Notes under the pieces: model-generated
What the model was told of the DNA's origin: nothing
Database searches by the model: none
What the model saw: the letters and a program-made list of their open reading frames with translations, nothing else
In this document: positions 1 to 8,756 of the stretch, piece by piece
Layout: each line of letters starts with the position of its first letter
Numbering within the stretch: the first letter of the stretch is position 1
Position numbers and translations under genes: made by a program
DNA from: Ruminococcus sp.
GTDB lineage: Bacteria > Bacillota > Clostridia > Oscillospirales > Ruminococcaceae
Direction: 5' to 3'
Assembly: GCA_015066845.1 (NCBI GenBank)
Contig: SVNO01000004.1
Span: forward strand, 1 to 58,686
DNA length: 58,686 bases

Positions 1-1
1 G

Positions 2-1552
2 GGCAGTTCTGTAGAATGGGGCACAGGCGATACCGATTCCCGTGCGTACATCAACAACCTCAACAAGGTTTTTGTTGACACCATTAGAAAGCAAGGCTCT
101 GCTGCGAACAGCGAGCGTCTGCTGATGCTGCCGGGTTACTGCGCATCTTCCGATGCAAGTGCGATCCGTGCTATCGAAATTCCGGCAAACAGCGGTAATG
201 TGGCACTGTCCGTACATGCATATTCTCCGTACTTCTTCACCATGGATACTTCCGAGTATGCAAACCATGAATTCCCCGGTAAGAGTGGCTGGGGTGAGGA
301 TTATGAGTATGCACTCAACTCCCTGTTCTCCACACTCACAAGCATTTCCAGCGAAAAGAATGCTCCGATCATCATCGGCGAATTCAGCGCGTCCGACTTC
401 AATAACACAGACTCCCGTGTTGCATGGGCAAAGTGCTACCTTGGCAATGCGAAGAAGGCTGGCATCCCCTGCGTTCTGTGGGATAACAATGCTGCATACA
501 ATGGCACAGGCGAAGCACATGGTTATGTATATCGTCTGACAAACACATGGTACCCGAATTCTGCACCGGTTATCGAGGCAATGATGGGCGTTTACGGCAT
601 CAAGCCGACTCTGCCGGAATATCAGGAATATGTACCGCCCACGTTTGACTGGGCAAACATTCCGGTCGGCGAGGACTGGATTGAAGTTTACAAGCCGGAA
701 AAGCCTGTTGTACTCGATGCATGGGACAATGTATGCGACAACAACATCGGCAAGTACCTCAATGAAAACTATGAGCTGGTTCTGGTATACCAGTCCGCAA
801 ATGACCCGTATCTGGTAATGCAGGACACAGACGATGAAAACGGCTGGCATCAGCTCTATTCCAGTGCAGTTGCAAAGGATTTCATGCTGAAGTTCACCTA
901 TGATGATGTTGCCGAAACGCTGAAGAATGCTGGCAAGGAATTCAAGGACATGGAGAATTTCTTCATCAGCGCAGCAAATGGCGAACTGACAGTTTATGGT
1001 CTGTATGCAATTCCGCTGAAGTCTGCTGAAACCACAACCAAGCCCGCTGAAACAACAACAAAGCCTGCTGAGACAACAACCAAGCCTGCTGAGACAACAA
1101 CAAAGCCTGCTGAAACTACAACCAAGCCTGCTGAAACAACAACCAAGCCTGTTCAGACAACAACAAAGCCTGTTCAGACAACAACTAAGCCTGCTGAAAC
1201 TACAACCAAGCCTGTTCAGACAACAACAAAGCCTGCTGAAACTACAACCAAGCCTGTTGAGACAACAACCAAGCCTGTTCAGACAACGACTAAGCCTGTT
1301 GAAACAACAACAAGTTCCACAGAAACCACCACAACACCTGCAAAGGTAACAAAGTACGGTGATGCTAACTGTGACGGTGCAGTCAGCATTCTTGACGTAA
1401 TCGCACTCAACAGAAACCTGCTCATTGGTGAAAAGCTGAGCGATGCAGGCATTCTGAATGCAGATGTTAACAAGAACGGCAAGCCCGACACAGACGACTC
1501 TCTGATGATTCTCAAGTCCCTGATTGACTTGGTAAGCCTGCCTACCGAATAA
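2..1552 (+). CDS. Cellulosomal GH5 endoglucanase, 3' part (start lies before the window)
   Basis: The frame is open from base 2, so the gene is 5'-truncated; about 516 codons remain. The visible half of the (beta/alpha)8 barrel includes HAYSPYFF and IIIGEFSA, whose Glu is the expected GH5 nucleophile, followed by VLWDNNAAY. The NEP acid/base region is outside the window. After the barrel comes a roughly 130-residue beta-rich module (DWIEVYK to LTVYGLYAIPL) that could be a carbohydrate-binding module, then a TTTKPAE / TTTKPVQ linker. The C-terminus is a type I dockerin with two calcium loops, DANCDGAVSILD and DVNKNGKPDTDD. The enzyme should be secreted and docked onto a cohesin scaffold to cleave beta-glucan. 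GH5 and dockerin calls are firm; the CBM is inferred. Confidence 0.9.
   Translation, partial: GSSVEWGTGDTDSRAYINNLNKVFVDTIRKQGSAANSERLLMLPGYCASSDASAIRAIEIPANSGNVALSVHAYSPYFFTMDTSEYANHEFPGKSGWGEDYEYALNSLFSTLTSISSEKNAPIIIGEFSASDFNNTDSRVAWAKCYLGNAKKAGIPCVLWDNNAAYNGTGEAHGYVYRLTNTWYPNSAPVIEAMMGVYGIKPTLPEYQEYVPPTFDWANIPVGEDWIEVYKPEKPVVLDAWDNVCDNNIGKYLNENYELVLVYQSANDPYLVMQDTDDENGWHQLYSSAVAKDFMLKFTYDDVAETLKNAGKEFKDMENFFISAANGELTVYGLYAIPLKSAETTTKPAETTTKPAETTTKPAETTTKPAETTTKPAETTTKPVQTTTKPVQTTTKPAETTTKPVQTTTKPAETTTKPVETTTKPVQTTTKPVETTTSSTETTTTPAKVTKYGDANCDGAVSILDVIALNRNLLIGEKLSDAGILNADVNKNGKPDTDDSLMILKSLIDLVSLPTE
1021..1330 (+). repeat. In-frame TTTKPAE/TTTKPVQ linker repeat
   Basis: About fourteen 21-base units encode the heptad TTTKP(A/V)(E/Q). 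Near-identical units make this stretch prone to recombination or slippage. Such Thr/Pro linkers separate catalytic and dockerin modules and are often O-glycosylated. Confidence 0.9.
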
Positions 1553-1579
1553 TACGGTGCGGAGCTATTGAGAGCAAAT

Positions 1580-1605
1580 TTCCCCCTTAGGTGACTAAGG
1601 GGGAA
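1580..1605 (+). terminator. Terminator hairpin, left copy (target duplicate A)
   Basis: An 11 bp stem (TTCCCCCTTAG / CTAAGGGGGAA) with loop GTGA, 28 bases after the cellulase stop. It is repeated almost exactly at 1832-1855. Confidence 0.8.
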
Positions 1606-1831
1606 TTAGCTTGTCAAAAAAGTCTTTTTTCTGGGGTTAGCACCCCTGTAATTGCCCCCACCCCACCCCCTCCCCCAACGGGGGAGGGGCTATATTTCGG
1701 GGACTTCGCTGTACAGCCCGTCCCCTCTGCTTCACTTTGTTCAGCATCTCCCCACCCCGTGGGGAGTCACCCGTACCCCTTTTGCGGAGCTGTCGCTCCG
1801 CGTTTGATTTTAGGTTTTTTGACAGCCTGTT
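1606..1831 (-). mobile_element. Terminator-targeting repeat element, copy A (about 225 bp)
   Basis: The ends are imperfect inverted repeats: AGCTTGTCAAAAAA on the left and, read on the other strand, AGGCTGTCAAAAAA on the right. The interior holds the family core CTGGGGTTAGCACCCC followed by a C-rich tract and GGGGGAGGGGCTATATT. This copy is longer than B and C, with an extra segment around 1715-1785. It encodes no protein. Strand is arbitrary: A and B share one orientation, C is opposite. Confidence 0.75.
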
Positions 1832-1855
1832 TTCCCCTTAGGTGACTAAGGGGGA
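1832..1855 (+). terminator. Terminator hairpin, right copy (target duplicate A)
   Basis: Same hairpin as 1580-1605 with one C missing, followed by TTTTTCGTTTT. The U-tract lies after this copy, so it probably is the downstream half of the original terminator. Confidence 0.8.
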
Positions 1856-2113
1856 ATTTTTCGTTTTGGTGGGATGAGTGAAGCGTCCCAAAAAACCGTC
1901 CCCTTACGCACACCCCCTCATGGTGGCACAAGCCCCAAGCGCACCCCCACCCCCAATCGGGGGCAAGGGGCGAAGCCTAAAACCGCCGCACTGCGGCGGA
2001 ACAGCGGTGCCGGTGCGCAGCACCGGCTGCGACTCCCCCACAACAGAAAAAAATCTCCCTTTTTGCCGCTTCCCCCCTTTTTTTCATTTTTTTTGCTTTT
2101 TTTGAAAAAACAC

Positions 2114-2142
2114 TTGATTTCTAACACAAACTGTGGTATAAT
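2114..2142 (+). promoter_or_regulatory. Sigma-A-type promoter of the rimP-nusA-infB operon
   Basis: TTGATT (2114-2119), a 17-base spacer and a perfect TATAAT (2137-2142). It lies about 80 bases before rimP. Confidence 0.85.
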
Positions 2143-2166
2143 AATACTATCATCAATGTGAAGTCA

Positions 2167-2190
2167 AAAGACCGGAGAAATCCGGTCTTT
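2167..2190 (+). terminator. Leader terminator-like hairpin ahead of rimP-nusA
   Basis: A perfect 10 bp stem (AAAGACCGGA / TCCGGTCTTT) closed by a GAAA tetraloop and followed by CGTTTTGCTT. It starts about 18 bases after the predicted transcription start, so it would act in the 5' leader and could attenuate the operon that encodes the termination factor NusA. Confidence 0.65.
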
Positions 2191-2223
2191 CGTTTTGCTT
2201 GTATCACGCAAAGGAGAAAGACA

Positions 2224-2706
2224 ATGAAACTCAAAAAATTTGGCAGCACCGAGCAGCGTATCTATGACCTCGTAGCTCCCATCGTTACGGAATTGGGCTA
2301 CCTCGTCTGGGATGTACGCTACGAAAAAGAAGGCGCGTCATGGTATCTGCGCGTCTTTATCGACAGCGAAACAGATACCATCAGCATCAACGACTGCGAA
2401 AAAGTCACAGGTCCCATCAGCGATATGCTCGATGAAACAGACCCCATCTCTCAGAGCTATATCCTCGAAATCAGCTCTGCCGGTCTGGAAGCCGACCTCA
2501 TCCGCGAAAGCCATTTCGATGCCTGCATCGGCAGTCAGGTCCGTGCACGGCTCATCCGTCCCATGGAAGGCAGCAATGAGCGCGAGTTCGTCGGTGTGCT
2601 GTCCGATTGGAATAAGGAACGGATTTGTCTTGAAACAGAGAGCAATACAGTGGAAATTCCTTTCCCTGCTCTTGCATTTGTAAAGCTCTATTTTGAATTT
2701 GAATAA
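2224..2706 (+). CDS. rimP: Ribosome maturation factor RimP
   Basis: This 160-residue protein helps late assembly of the 30S subunit. Its N-terminal alpha/beta domain (YDLVAPIVTELGYLVWDVRYEKEG) and the family motif LEISSAGLE near residue 80 are typical, followed by an SH3-like C-terminal domain. The ATG at 2224 has AAAGGAGAAAG just upstream; a longer in-frame start at 2158 would lie in the leader hairpin and is not preferred. It is the first gene of the operon and ends 20 bases before nusA, the standard Firmicute order. Confidence 0.93.
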   Translation: MKLKKFGSTEQRIYDLVAPIVTELGYLVWDVRYEKEGASWYLRVFIDSETDTISINDCEKVTGPISDMLDETDPISQSYILEISSAGLEADLIRESHFDACIGSQVRARLIRPMEGSNEREFVGVLSDWNKERICLETESNTVEIPFPALAFVKLYFEFE

Positions 2707-2726
2707 TTACATGGAGGCGTAGAACA

Positions 2727-3860
2727 ATGAACAATGAATTCTTTGAAGCACTGAAGGATCTGGGTACAGAGAACAGTGTGGATACCGATGTCATGATCGA
2801 AAAGGTCAAGATTGCGATGCAGAAAGCTGCACAGCGTATCTACCCCGACTGCAAGGAAAATATTCATGTGGAAATTGATCCGGAACGGAAGATTTTCAAC
2901 GTATCCCTTATGCAGGAGGTTGTTGACGAAGAACCGATCAATGCCACACAGATTCATATTGACGTGGCAAGAACCATCGACCCGAATACTTATGTCGGCG
3001 CAATGATTGAAAAGCGTCTGGATATTTCCAAATTCGGCAGAGCTTCCGCACAGTCCGCCAAGCAGTCCATTAAGGGCGACCTGCGCGACATCAACCGCGA
3101 CCGTCTGCTCGAAAAGTTCGCAGATAAGGAAAATGACATCATTACCGCGACCATTACACAGGTCGAACCCGGCAGAGGTTCTGCAACACTGCTCTATGAT
3201 AAGACAGAACTCTACCTGCTGCGCTCCGAACAGATCCCCGGCGAAACCCTGCGCGAGGGTATGTCCATTAAGGTGTATGTGACAGGTATCGTCAATAAGA
3301 GCAAAAAGCCCATTGTTAAGGTGTCCCGTGTACACAGAGATCTCGTCAAGCGTCTGTTTGAACTGGAAGTTCCCGAAATCTTTGACGGCACCGTTGAAGT
3401 CAAGGCGATCTCCCGTGAAGCCGGCTCCCGTTCCAAAATCGCTGTCATCTCCCATGACGCAAACGTGGATGCCATCGGTTCCTGTATCGGCCCGAAGCGT
3501 TCGAGAATTTCTGCCATCGTCAGAGAACTCAACGGCGAGAAAATCGACATTATCCCCTACAGCGAAAATCCGGCAGAATTCATTGCCCATGCACTCTCAC
3601 CGGCAAAGGTGCTCAGCGTAAATATCCTCGATGAGGAAGAACGTACCTGCATGGCGATCGTTCCCAATGACCAGCTCTCCCTTGCTATCGGCAACCGCGG
3701 TCAGAATGCGAAGCTTGCTGCAAAGCTCACAGGCTTCAAAATCGACATCAAGTCCGACCAGGACGCAGCGGCAATGCCTGCACCGGAACAGGAAGTTTCC
3801 ACAGAAAGCGAAGCAGCTGTGGAAGATGCAGCGGACGCTTGCGTGGACGCTGCGGAATAA
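2727..3860 (+). CDS. nusA: Transcription termination/antitermination factor NusA
   Basis: The 377-residue protein has the expected order: N-terminal RNA-polymerase-binding domain (1-125), S1 domain (about 130-200, ITATITQVEPGRGSATLL), then KH1 and KH2 (SCIGPKRSRISAIVREL and LAIGNRGQNAKLAAKLTG). A short acidic Ala/Glu-rich tail replaces the AR repeats of proteobacterial NusA, as usual in Firmicutes. NusA modulates pausing, intrinsic termination and antitermination. It may act on the leader hairpin of its own operon, which is an inference. Confidence 0.97.
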   Translation: MNNEFFEALKDLGTENSVDTDVMIEKVKIAMQKAAQRIYPDCKENIHVEIDPERKIFNVSLMQEVVDEEPINATQIHIDVARTIDPNTYVGAMIEKRLDISKFGRASAQSAKQSIKGDLRDINRDRLLEKFADKENDIITATITQVEPGRGSATLLYDKTELYLLRSEQIPGETLREGMSIKVYVTGIVNKSKKPIVKVSRVHRDLVKRLFELEVPEIFDGTVEVKAISREAGSRSKIAVISHDANVDAIGSCIGPKRSRISAIVRELNGEKIDIIPYSENPAEFIAHALSPAKVLSVNILDEEERTCMAIVPNDQLSLAIGNRGQNAKLAAKLTGFKIDIKSDQDAAAMPAPEQEVSTESEAAVEDAADACVDAAE

Positions 3861-3881
3861 TTGCCGTCGGGAGGTGTCCGT

Positions 3882-4157
3882 ATGGCAAAGAAAATTCCGA
3901 TGCGCATGTGCATCGGCTGCGGAGAAATGCAGCCGAAAAAGGAGCTTATCCGTGTGGTGAAATCTCCGGAGGGTGAAATTTCGCTGGATTTTACCGGAAA
4001 AAAGGCAGGACGCGGCGCATACCTTTGCCGCAGTCAGGAATGCCTGTCCAGCGCACAGAAAAGCCGCCGATTGGAAAAAAGCTTTTCCTGTAGAGTGCAG
4101 CCGGAAGTATACGAGGTGATGATGAATGCATTATCAGAAGCTGACAGGGCTGATTAG
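3882..4157 (+). CDS. ylxR: YlxR-family RNA-binding protein (RnpM)
   Basis: A 91-residue protein of the YlxR family. It shows MRMCIGCGEMQPKKELIRVV, FTGKKAGRGAYLC and a basic helix. ATG 3882 follows GGGAGGTG. Family members bind RNA, and in Bacillus subtilis the protein is reported to modulate RNase P. It sits in its usual place after nusA and overlaps ylxQ by 32 bases, indicating translational coupling. Confidence 0.92.
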   Translation: MAKKIPMRMCIGCGEMQPKKELIRVVKSPEGEISLDFTGKKAGRGAYLCRSQECLSSAQKSRRLEKSFSCRVQPEVYEVMMNALSEADRAD

Positions 4158-4440
4158 TATCTGCCGTAAGGCAGGCAAAATGGCGATGGGCTTTGACCCG
4201 ATGCGCGAAGCACTCGACAGCGGCAAAGCACACGGCATTCTGACCACGCAGGATATATCCCCGAAAACATATAAAGAAGTGTGTTTCCATTGCCAGAAAA
4301 AACAGATTCCCGTCCATACCCTGCCATTGACGCAGGCACAGCTTGGCTTGTGCCTTGGACGCAGGGCGGCGGTAATTGCCATTCTGGACAAAGGATTCTT
4401 TGAGAGCATACAGAAGCTGTGCAGCGATGTGCAGCAGTGA
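4126..4440 (+). CDS. ylxQ: L7Ae/L30e-like ribosomal protein YlxQ
   Basis: A 104-residue L7Ae/L30e/S12e-fold protein. The N-terminus KLTGLISICRKAGKMAMG and the body with AHGILTTQDISPKT match the YlxQ group, predicted to bind kink-turn RNA. ATG 4126 lies inside the 3' end of ylxR, with GAGGTG upstream. Its conserved position between ylxR and infB supports the call. The cellular role is not settled for the family. Confidence 0.88.
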   Translation: MHYQKLTGLISICRKAGKMAMGFDPMREALDSGKAHGILTTQDISPKTYKEVCFHCQKKQIPVHTLPLTQAQLGLCLGRRAAVIAILDKGFFESIQKLCSDVQQ

Positions 4441-4461
4441 CCAGACAGGAGGTTTGTGCCT

Positions 4462-7071
4462 ATGACAAAGAAAATCAGATTGACCGATGCTGCAAAGGAT
4501 TTGCAGATGCCCGTGCAGGAGCTTGCAGATTTTTTTGAAGCGCATGGCGATGGCAAGAAAAAAAGCGGTTCTTCCATTACGGAGCAGGAAATGAATCTCG
4601 CGCTGGAATACTTCAGCCAGAAGCATCGTGTGGAAGATTTTAAAGCATATTTTGCAAGCAAGAATCAGCCGAAGCCCGCACCGGCACCGGTTGAAAAAGA
4701 ACCCAAAAAGCCTGCGAAAAAGAGCAAGCCTGAAAAGACTGAGAAGCCTGAACAGACCGCAAAGCCTGAAAAGCCTGAGCAGCCTGCAAAGCCTGAGCAG
4801 CCTGCAAAGCCTGAGCAGCCTGTGAAGCCTGAGCAGACTGTGAAGCCTGAAAAGGCAGAGAAGCCTGAAAAGATTGAAAAGACCGAAAAAACCGAAAAGA
4901 CGGAGAAGAACGAGAAGACAGAGAAGATGGAAAAGAATACAAAGCCCGCAGAGGCACAGAAGCCCGCTGCTCCGGAAAAGCCGGAAGCACCGAAGGCACG
5001 GAAAGATGAGAAGAAAAAGAAGCAGCCGCAGGTACATGGCGAAAAGACACGTCTTGGCGGCGTAATGGGCAGTGGTGAGCGCGTGGAGAATACCGAAAAA
5101 CGCCGCACTGTTGACACACGCGGCAGCTATGTTGACCTTGACAAGTACAACGAGCGTTATGAGCAGATCGCACCGGCTGACCGCCACAAGGACAATTATT
5201 CCACAAAGAAGCAGAAAATCAACCAGAAATCCGCACAGCGCGGCAAGCAGCGTTCCGGCAAGAAGGAAACTGAGGCACAGCGTCTGAGCAGACTGGAGCT
5301 GGAGCGCGCAAGAAAGCAGCAGCTCAAGGTGCGCATCCCCGATTCCATTACCGTCAGCGAGCTTGCGACCCGTCTGAAAGTAAATGTATCCAAGGTCATC
5401 GGCAAGCTCATGGGTCTGGGTGTCATGGCAAGCATCAACGAAGAAGTGGACTTTGATACAGCATCCCTCGTTGCAGAGGAGCTGGGCGCAAAGGTAGAAA
5501 AGGAAGTTATCATCACCATTGAAGACCGCCTGATCGAGGAGGACCACGATGATGAAACCAATATGCTGCCGCGTTCTCCTGTTGTAACGGTTATGGGACA
5601 CGTTGACCATGGTAAGACCTCCATCCTTGACCGCATCCGCAATGCAAGAGTAACAGCATCCGAGGCAGGCGGTATCACACAGCATATCGGTGCATATCAG
5701 GTAAATTATGACGGCAAGACCATCACATTCCTTGATACCCCCGGACACGAAGCATTTACCTCCATGCGCGCAAGAGGTGCAAATATCACGGATATTGCCA
5801 TCCTCGTTGTTGCTGCTGATGATGGTATCATGCCGCAGACAGTAGAGTCCATCAACCATGCAAAGGCTGCCGGCGTACCGGTAATCGTTGCCATCAACAA
5901 GATGGACAAGGAAACTGCAAACCCCGACCGCGTTCGTCAGGAATTGACGGAATATGGTCTGGTCTGCGAAGAATGGGGCGGCGACACGATCTGTGTTCCC
6001 GTATCCGCAATGACCGGCGAGGGCATTGACGCGCTGCTTGAAAATGTACTGCTCGTTGCAGAATTCAAGGAGCTGACTGCAAATCCCGACCGTATGGCAC
6101 AGGGTGCAGTCATTGAGGCAAGACTCGACAAGGGCAGAGGCCCGATTGCCACCATGCTCGTACAGAAAGGTACACTGCACACGGGCGATATTATTATCGC
6201 CGGTACAGCTGTTGGTAAGGTGCGTGTCATGACCAATTACAAGGGCGTTGTTGTAAAGAAAGCAGGCCCGTCCGTGCCGGTTGAGATTACAGGTATGGAT
6301 GAAGTGCCGAATGCAGGCGATACCTTCAATGCAGTTGAGGATGAGCGTCTGGCAAGAACACTGGTAGAGCAGAGAAAGCATGAAGCAAAGCAGGCAATGT
6401 TCCAGAACACCCAGAAGCTCACGCTTGACAATCTGTTCAGCCAGATGGCAGAGGGCGAAATCAAGGAACTGCCGATCATCGTCAAGGCTGACGTACAGGG
6501 CAGTGCCGAAGCTGTCAAGGCATCCCTCGAAAAGCTCTCCAACGATGAAGTGCGTGTACGCGTAATTCACAGTGCCGTTGGTGCAGTGAAGGAAAGTGAC
6601 GTAATGCTGGCAAATGCATCCAATGCAATCATTGTCGGCTTTAACGTGCGTCCCGATAACGGTGCAGCAGAAAGTGCTGCAAGAGATGGTGTGGATGTAC
6701 GTCTGTACAGAATCATCTATGACGCAATCGAAGAAATCAGCACAGCAATGAAGGGTATGCTCGCGCCGAAGTACCGCGAAGTCATCCTCGGCAAGGCAGA
6801 GGTGCGCGAGGTATTCAAGATCTCCAGCGTCGGCACAGTAGCCGGCAGCTATATCCTCAGCGGCAAGCTCACCAGACAGTGCCAGATTCGTATTGTGCGT
6901 GATGGTATCATCGTTGCTGACGACCATATTGCAGGCTTGCAGAGATTCAAGGATTCCGTTAAGGAAGTTGCCAGCGGTTATGAATGCGGTATCAGCCTTG
7001 AGAAGTTCAATGATCTGAAGGTCGGCGACATCTTTGAAGCCTATATCATGGAAGAATACAGACCGGAATAA
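4462..7071 (+). CDS. infB: Translation initiation factor IF-2
   Basis: The 869-residue GTPase delivers initiator tRNA to the ribosome. N-terminal IF2_N ([19 protein letters not shown]) is followed by a long charged linker, with runs of KPEQPA and EKTEKTEK over residues 80-190. A second IF2_N segment follows ([22 protein letters not shown]). The G domain has GHVDHGKT (residue 379), DTPGHEAF (425) and NKMD (479). ATG 4462 is preferred because AGGAGG lies 8 bases upstream; the GTG at 4456 is too close to it. The initiator tRNA gene is at 51482. Confidence 0.97.
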   Translation: MTKKIRLTDAAKDLQMPVQELADFFEAHGDGKKKSGSSITEQEMNLALEYFSQKHRVEDFKAYFASKNQPKPAPAPVEKEPKKPAKKSKPEKTEKPEQTAKPEKPEQPAKPEQPAKPEQPVKPEQTVKPEKAEKPEKIEKTEKTEKTEKNEKTEKMEKNTKPAEAQKPAAPEKPEAPKARKDEKKKKQPQVHGEKTRLGGVMGSGERVENTEKRRTVDTRGSYVDLDKYNERYEQIAPADRHKDNYSTKKQKINQKSAQRGKQRSGKKETEAQRLSRLELERARKQQLKVRIPDSITVSELATRLKVNVSKVIGKLMGLGVMASINEEVDFDTASLVAEELGAKVEKEVIITIEDRLIEEDHDDETNMLPRSPVVTVMGHVDHGKTSILDRIRNARVTASEAGGITQHIGAYQVNYDGKTITFLDTPGHEAFTSMRARGANITDIAILVVAADDGIMPQTVESINHAKAAGVPVIVAINKMDKETANPDRVRQELTEYGLVCEEWGGDTICVPVSAMTGEGIDALLENVLLVAEFKELTANPDRMAQGAVIEARLDKGRGPIATMLVQKGTLHTGDIIIAGTAVGKVRVMTNYKGVVVKKAGPSVPVEITGMDEVPNAGDTFNAVEDERLARTLVEQRKHEAKQAMFQNTQKLTLDNLFSQMAEGEIKELPIIVKADVQGSAEAVKASLEKLSNDEVRVRVIHSAVGAVKESDVMLANASNAIIVGFNVRPDNGAAESAARDGVDVRLYRIIYDAIEEISTAMKGMLAPKYREVILGKAEVREVFKISSVGTVAGSYILSGKLTRQCQIRIVRDGIIVADDHIAGLQRFKDSVKEVASGYECGISLEKFNDLKVGDIFEAYIMEEYRPE

Positions 7072-7080
7072 CTGGAAAAA

Positions 7081-7108
7081 CAGTACCGTGCAGTTTTGCG
7101 CGGTACTG
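7081..7108 (+). other. Intercistronic hairpin between infB and the next gene
   Basis: CAGTACCGTGCA pairs with TGCGCGGTACTG around a four-base loop, with no U-tract. It could be an RNA-processing or stability element that sets downstream expression. Confidence 0.5.
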
Positions 7109-7130
7109 CATAAGGAAAGGAAAAGCACAC

Positions 7131-7436
7131 ATGGAAAACAATAGAATGTGTACCAAAGACATGCTGCGCTACTGCGAAGAAGCACTGGCATGGGAAGAAT
7201 TTGGCCCTGTGGATATTTTCTTTTTTGAGTCCGTCAAAAAGATCCTGCTGGGCGAATGTCCGGCACTCGAACAGGATGAACCGGATGAGCTGGCAGATGT
7301 GGACGCGCCGATTTCCGCGGAAGCACTGCTGTTCTATGAGGAAAACAGGGAGAGAATTGCCGCATGTCTGGAAAATGACGGTTTCTTCACCACCGGTACA
7401 AACTATGTCATGACGGACGGAAAGGCAGGTAACTGA
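7131..7436 (+). CDS. Small acidic protein of unknown function between infB and rbfA
   Basis: A 101-residue acidic protein (MENNRMCTKDMLRYCEEALAWEEF...) with no signal peptide or membrane segment and no motif I recognise. GGAAAGG precedes the ATG. Its stop overlaps the rbfA start by one base, so it is translated as part of the operon. The infB-rbfA junction is usually short in Firmicutes, so this is a lineage-specific insertion and may concern ribosome assembly; function unknown. Confidence 0.75.
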   Translation: MENNRMCTKDMLRYCEEALAWEEFGPVDIFFFESVKKILLGECPALEQDEPDELADVDAPISAEALLFYEENRERIAACLENDGFFTTGTNYVMTDGKAGN

Positions 7437-7807
7437 TGCCAAGCTATAAGAATAACCGGATGTCCGAGGACATTCACAGAGAGCTGCCCGATATTATCCG
7501 TCAGCTCAAAGACCCTCGCATCAGCTCCATGCTGACGGTTGTCCGCGTGGATCTGGCAGGGGATGGCTCGCATTGTAAGGTGTATATCTCCAGTCTGCTC
7601 GGCGAAGCAGATGCAGTACAGTCCGTCAAGGGACTGCGCAGTGCTGCCGGCTTTGTCAGACGGGAGCTGTTTGCACGTCTGAAAATGCGCAAAAGCCCTG
7701 AAATCCAGTTCATCGCAGATAATTCCATTGCCAAGGGTGCGGAGATTACCAGAAAGCTTCAGAGCCTTGCAGCAGAGGAAACGGAGGAGCAGGATGCAGA
7801 AGCTTGA
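7436..7807 (+). CDS. rbfA: 30S ribosome-binding factor RbfA
   Basis: A 123-residue single KH-like-domain protein needed for 16S rRNA 5' end maturation and cold growth. Typical features are the N-terminal RMSEDIHRELPDIIRQLKDPRI and the core MLTVVRVDLAGDGSHCKVYISSL. It overlaps the preceding gene by one base and the next gene by 14, consistent with tight coupling. Confidence 0.95.
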   Translation: MPSYKNNRMSEDIHRELPDIIRQLKDPRISSMLTVVRVDLAGDGSHCKVYISSLLGEADAVQSVKGLRSAAGFVRRELFARLKMRKSPEIQFIADNSIAKGAEITRKLQSLAAEETEEQDAEA

Positions 7808-8756
7808 TTTTCAGCAGACTGCGGAGTTTCTCCGCAATTGTGAGGATGCTTACATCCTCATCCATCAAAGCCCCGATGGCGACTGCATCGGTTCCGGCTA
7901 TTCGCTGCAGGCAGTCCTGCGGCAGTTGGGCAAACGTGCAAAAGTGCTGTGCCCCGATGAAATTCCGGCGAAATTTTCCTTTCTTCTGCCGGATACGCCG
8001 GAGGAGGACTTTACACCGCAGACCATCATCACGGTGGACGTAGCCGACCAGAAATTGCTTGGCTGCTATGCGGAGCAGTACGGCGGCAAGGTGGATCTGT
8101 GTATTGATCACCATATTTCCAATCAATTCTATGCAGCGCGTACACTTCTGTGCGCGGACGCATCCGCTGCCTGCGAGGTACTCTACAAGCTCTACCGCCA
8201 TATGGGGGTACAGTTCGATGAACCTATCGCAAAATGCCTGTATACGGGCATTGCCACCGATACCGGATGCTTCCGGTTCAGCAATGCAACGGCAGAAACC
8301 CATAGAACCGCCGCAGAAATCATGGAAGCATTCCCCGACATTCCCTACAGCCTGATCAACCGCTGGATGTTCGATGTCAAGACACCGGAACGCATGAAGG
8401 CAGAATGTGCCATGATTCAAGCGATGGAGTATCATTTTGACGGCAAGTGCACCATGGTCTGCGTGACGCAGGAGCTTGTTGCGCGCACGGGCATGAATCC
8501 TGATGATACTGACGGCATGGCAAATCTTGCGCTCCAGCCAGAGGGCGTGGAGGTCGGCATTACCGTGCGTGAGCGCGAAGCCGGCGTGTATAAAGTATCC
8601 ATGCGCGCGGCAAATGACGTGAATGTTTCTGCCATCTGCCAGACGCTCGGCGGCGGCGGTCATGTCAAGGCGGCAGGCTGCCTGCTGGAGGGAACGCTTG
8701 CACAGGTCAGGACGCTTCTTCTGGACGCTGTCAGGAAAGGACTTGAGAACGCGTGA
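7794..8756 (+). CDS. nrnA: Bifunctional oligoribonuclease/PAP phosphatase NrnA (DHH-DHHA1)
   Basis: A 320-residue DHH-family phosphoesterase that degrades nanoRNA and dephosphorylates pAp. The manganese-binding motifs are HQSPDGDCIGSG (about residues 24-35) and CIDHHIS (about 103). The DHHA1 domain ends in the glycine-rich GGGGHVKAAGC. ATG 7794 has GGAGGAG upstream and lies inside rbfA. The rbfA-nrnA-truB order is the classic Firmicute arrangement. Confidence 0.94.
   Translation: MQKLDFQQTAEFLRNCEDAYILIHQSPDGDCIGSGYSLQAVLRQLGKRAKVLCPDEIPAKFSFLLPDTPEEDFTPQTIITVDVADQKLLGCYAEQYGGKVDLCIDHHISNQFYAARTLLCADASAACEVLYKLYRHMGVQFDEPIAKCLYTGIATDTGCFRFSNATAETHRTAAEIMEAFPDIPYSLINRWMFDVKTPERMKAECAMIQAMEYHFDGKCTMVCVTQELVARTGMNPDDTDGMANLALQPEGVEVGITVREREAGVYKVSMRAANDVNVSAICQTLGGGGHVKAAGCLLEGTLAQVRTLLLDAVRKGLENA

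Larger units (their letters stand above)
1553..2113. other. Non-coding gap holding a repeat element and C-rich sequence
   Basis: No convincing gene is seen. The first 300 bases hold a terminator hairpin, a repeat element and a second copy of the hairpin (see separate entries). From about 1861 to 2100 the sequence is C-rich with small GC hairpins, for example the CCGCCGC/GCGGCGG pair near 1981-2000. Short open frames here are low-complexity and lack ribosome sites. Confidence 0.7.

Noticed and set aside
1021-1330. CRISPR-like regular repeats
   Set aside because: Units are contiguous 21-mers that encode a TTTKPAE linker in frame, with no spacers.
1591-2161. Short open frames in the gap after the cellulase
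   Set aside because: They run through repeat element and C-rich hairpins, have Pro-rich low-complexity products and lack ribosome sites.
3991-7191. Very long minus-strand open frame opposite infB
   Set aside because: Its product is Leu/Cys/His-rich low-complexity sequence without domain features, and the plus strand carries unmistakable IF-2. It is a codon-bias shadow.
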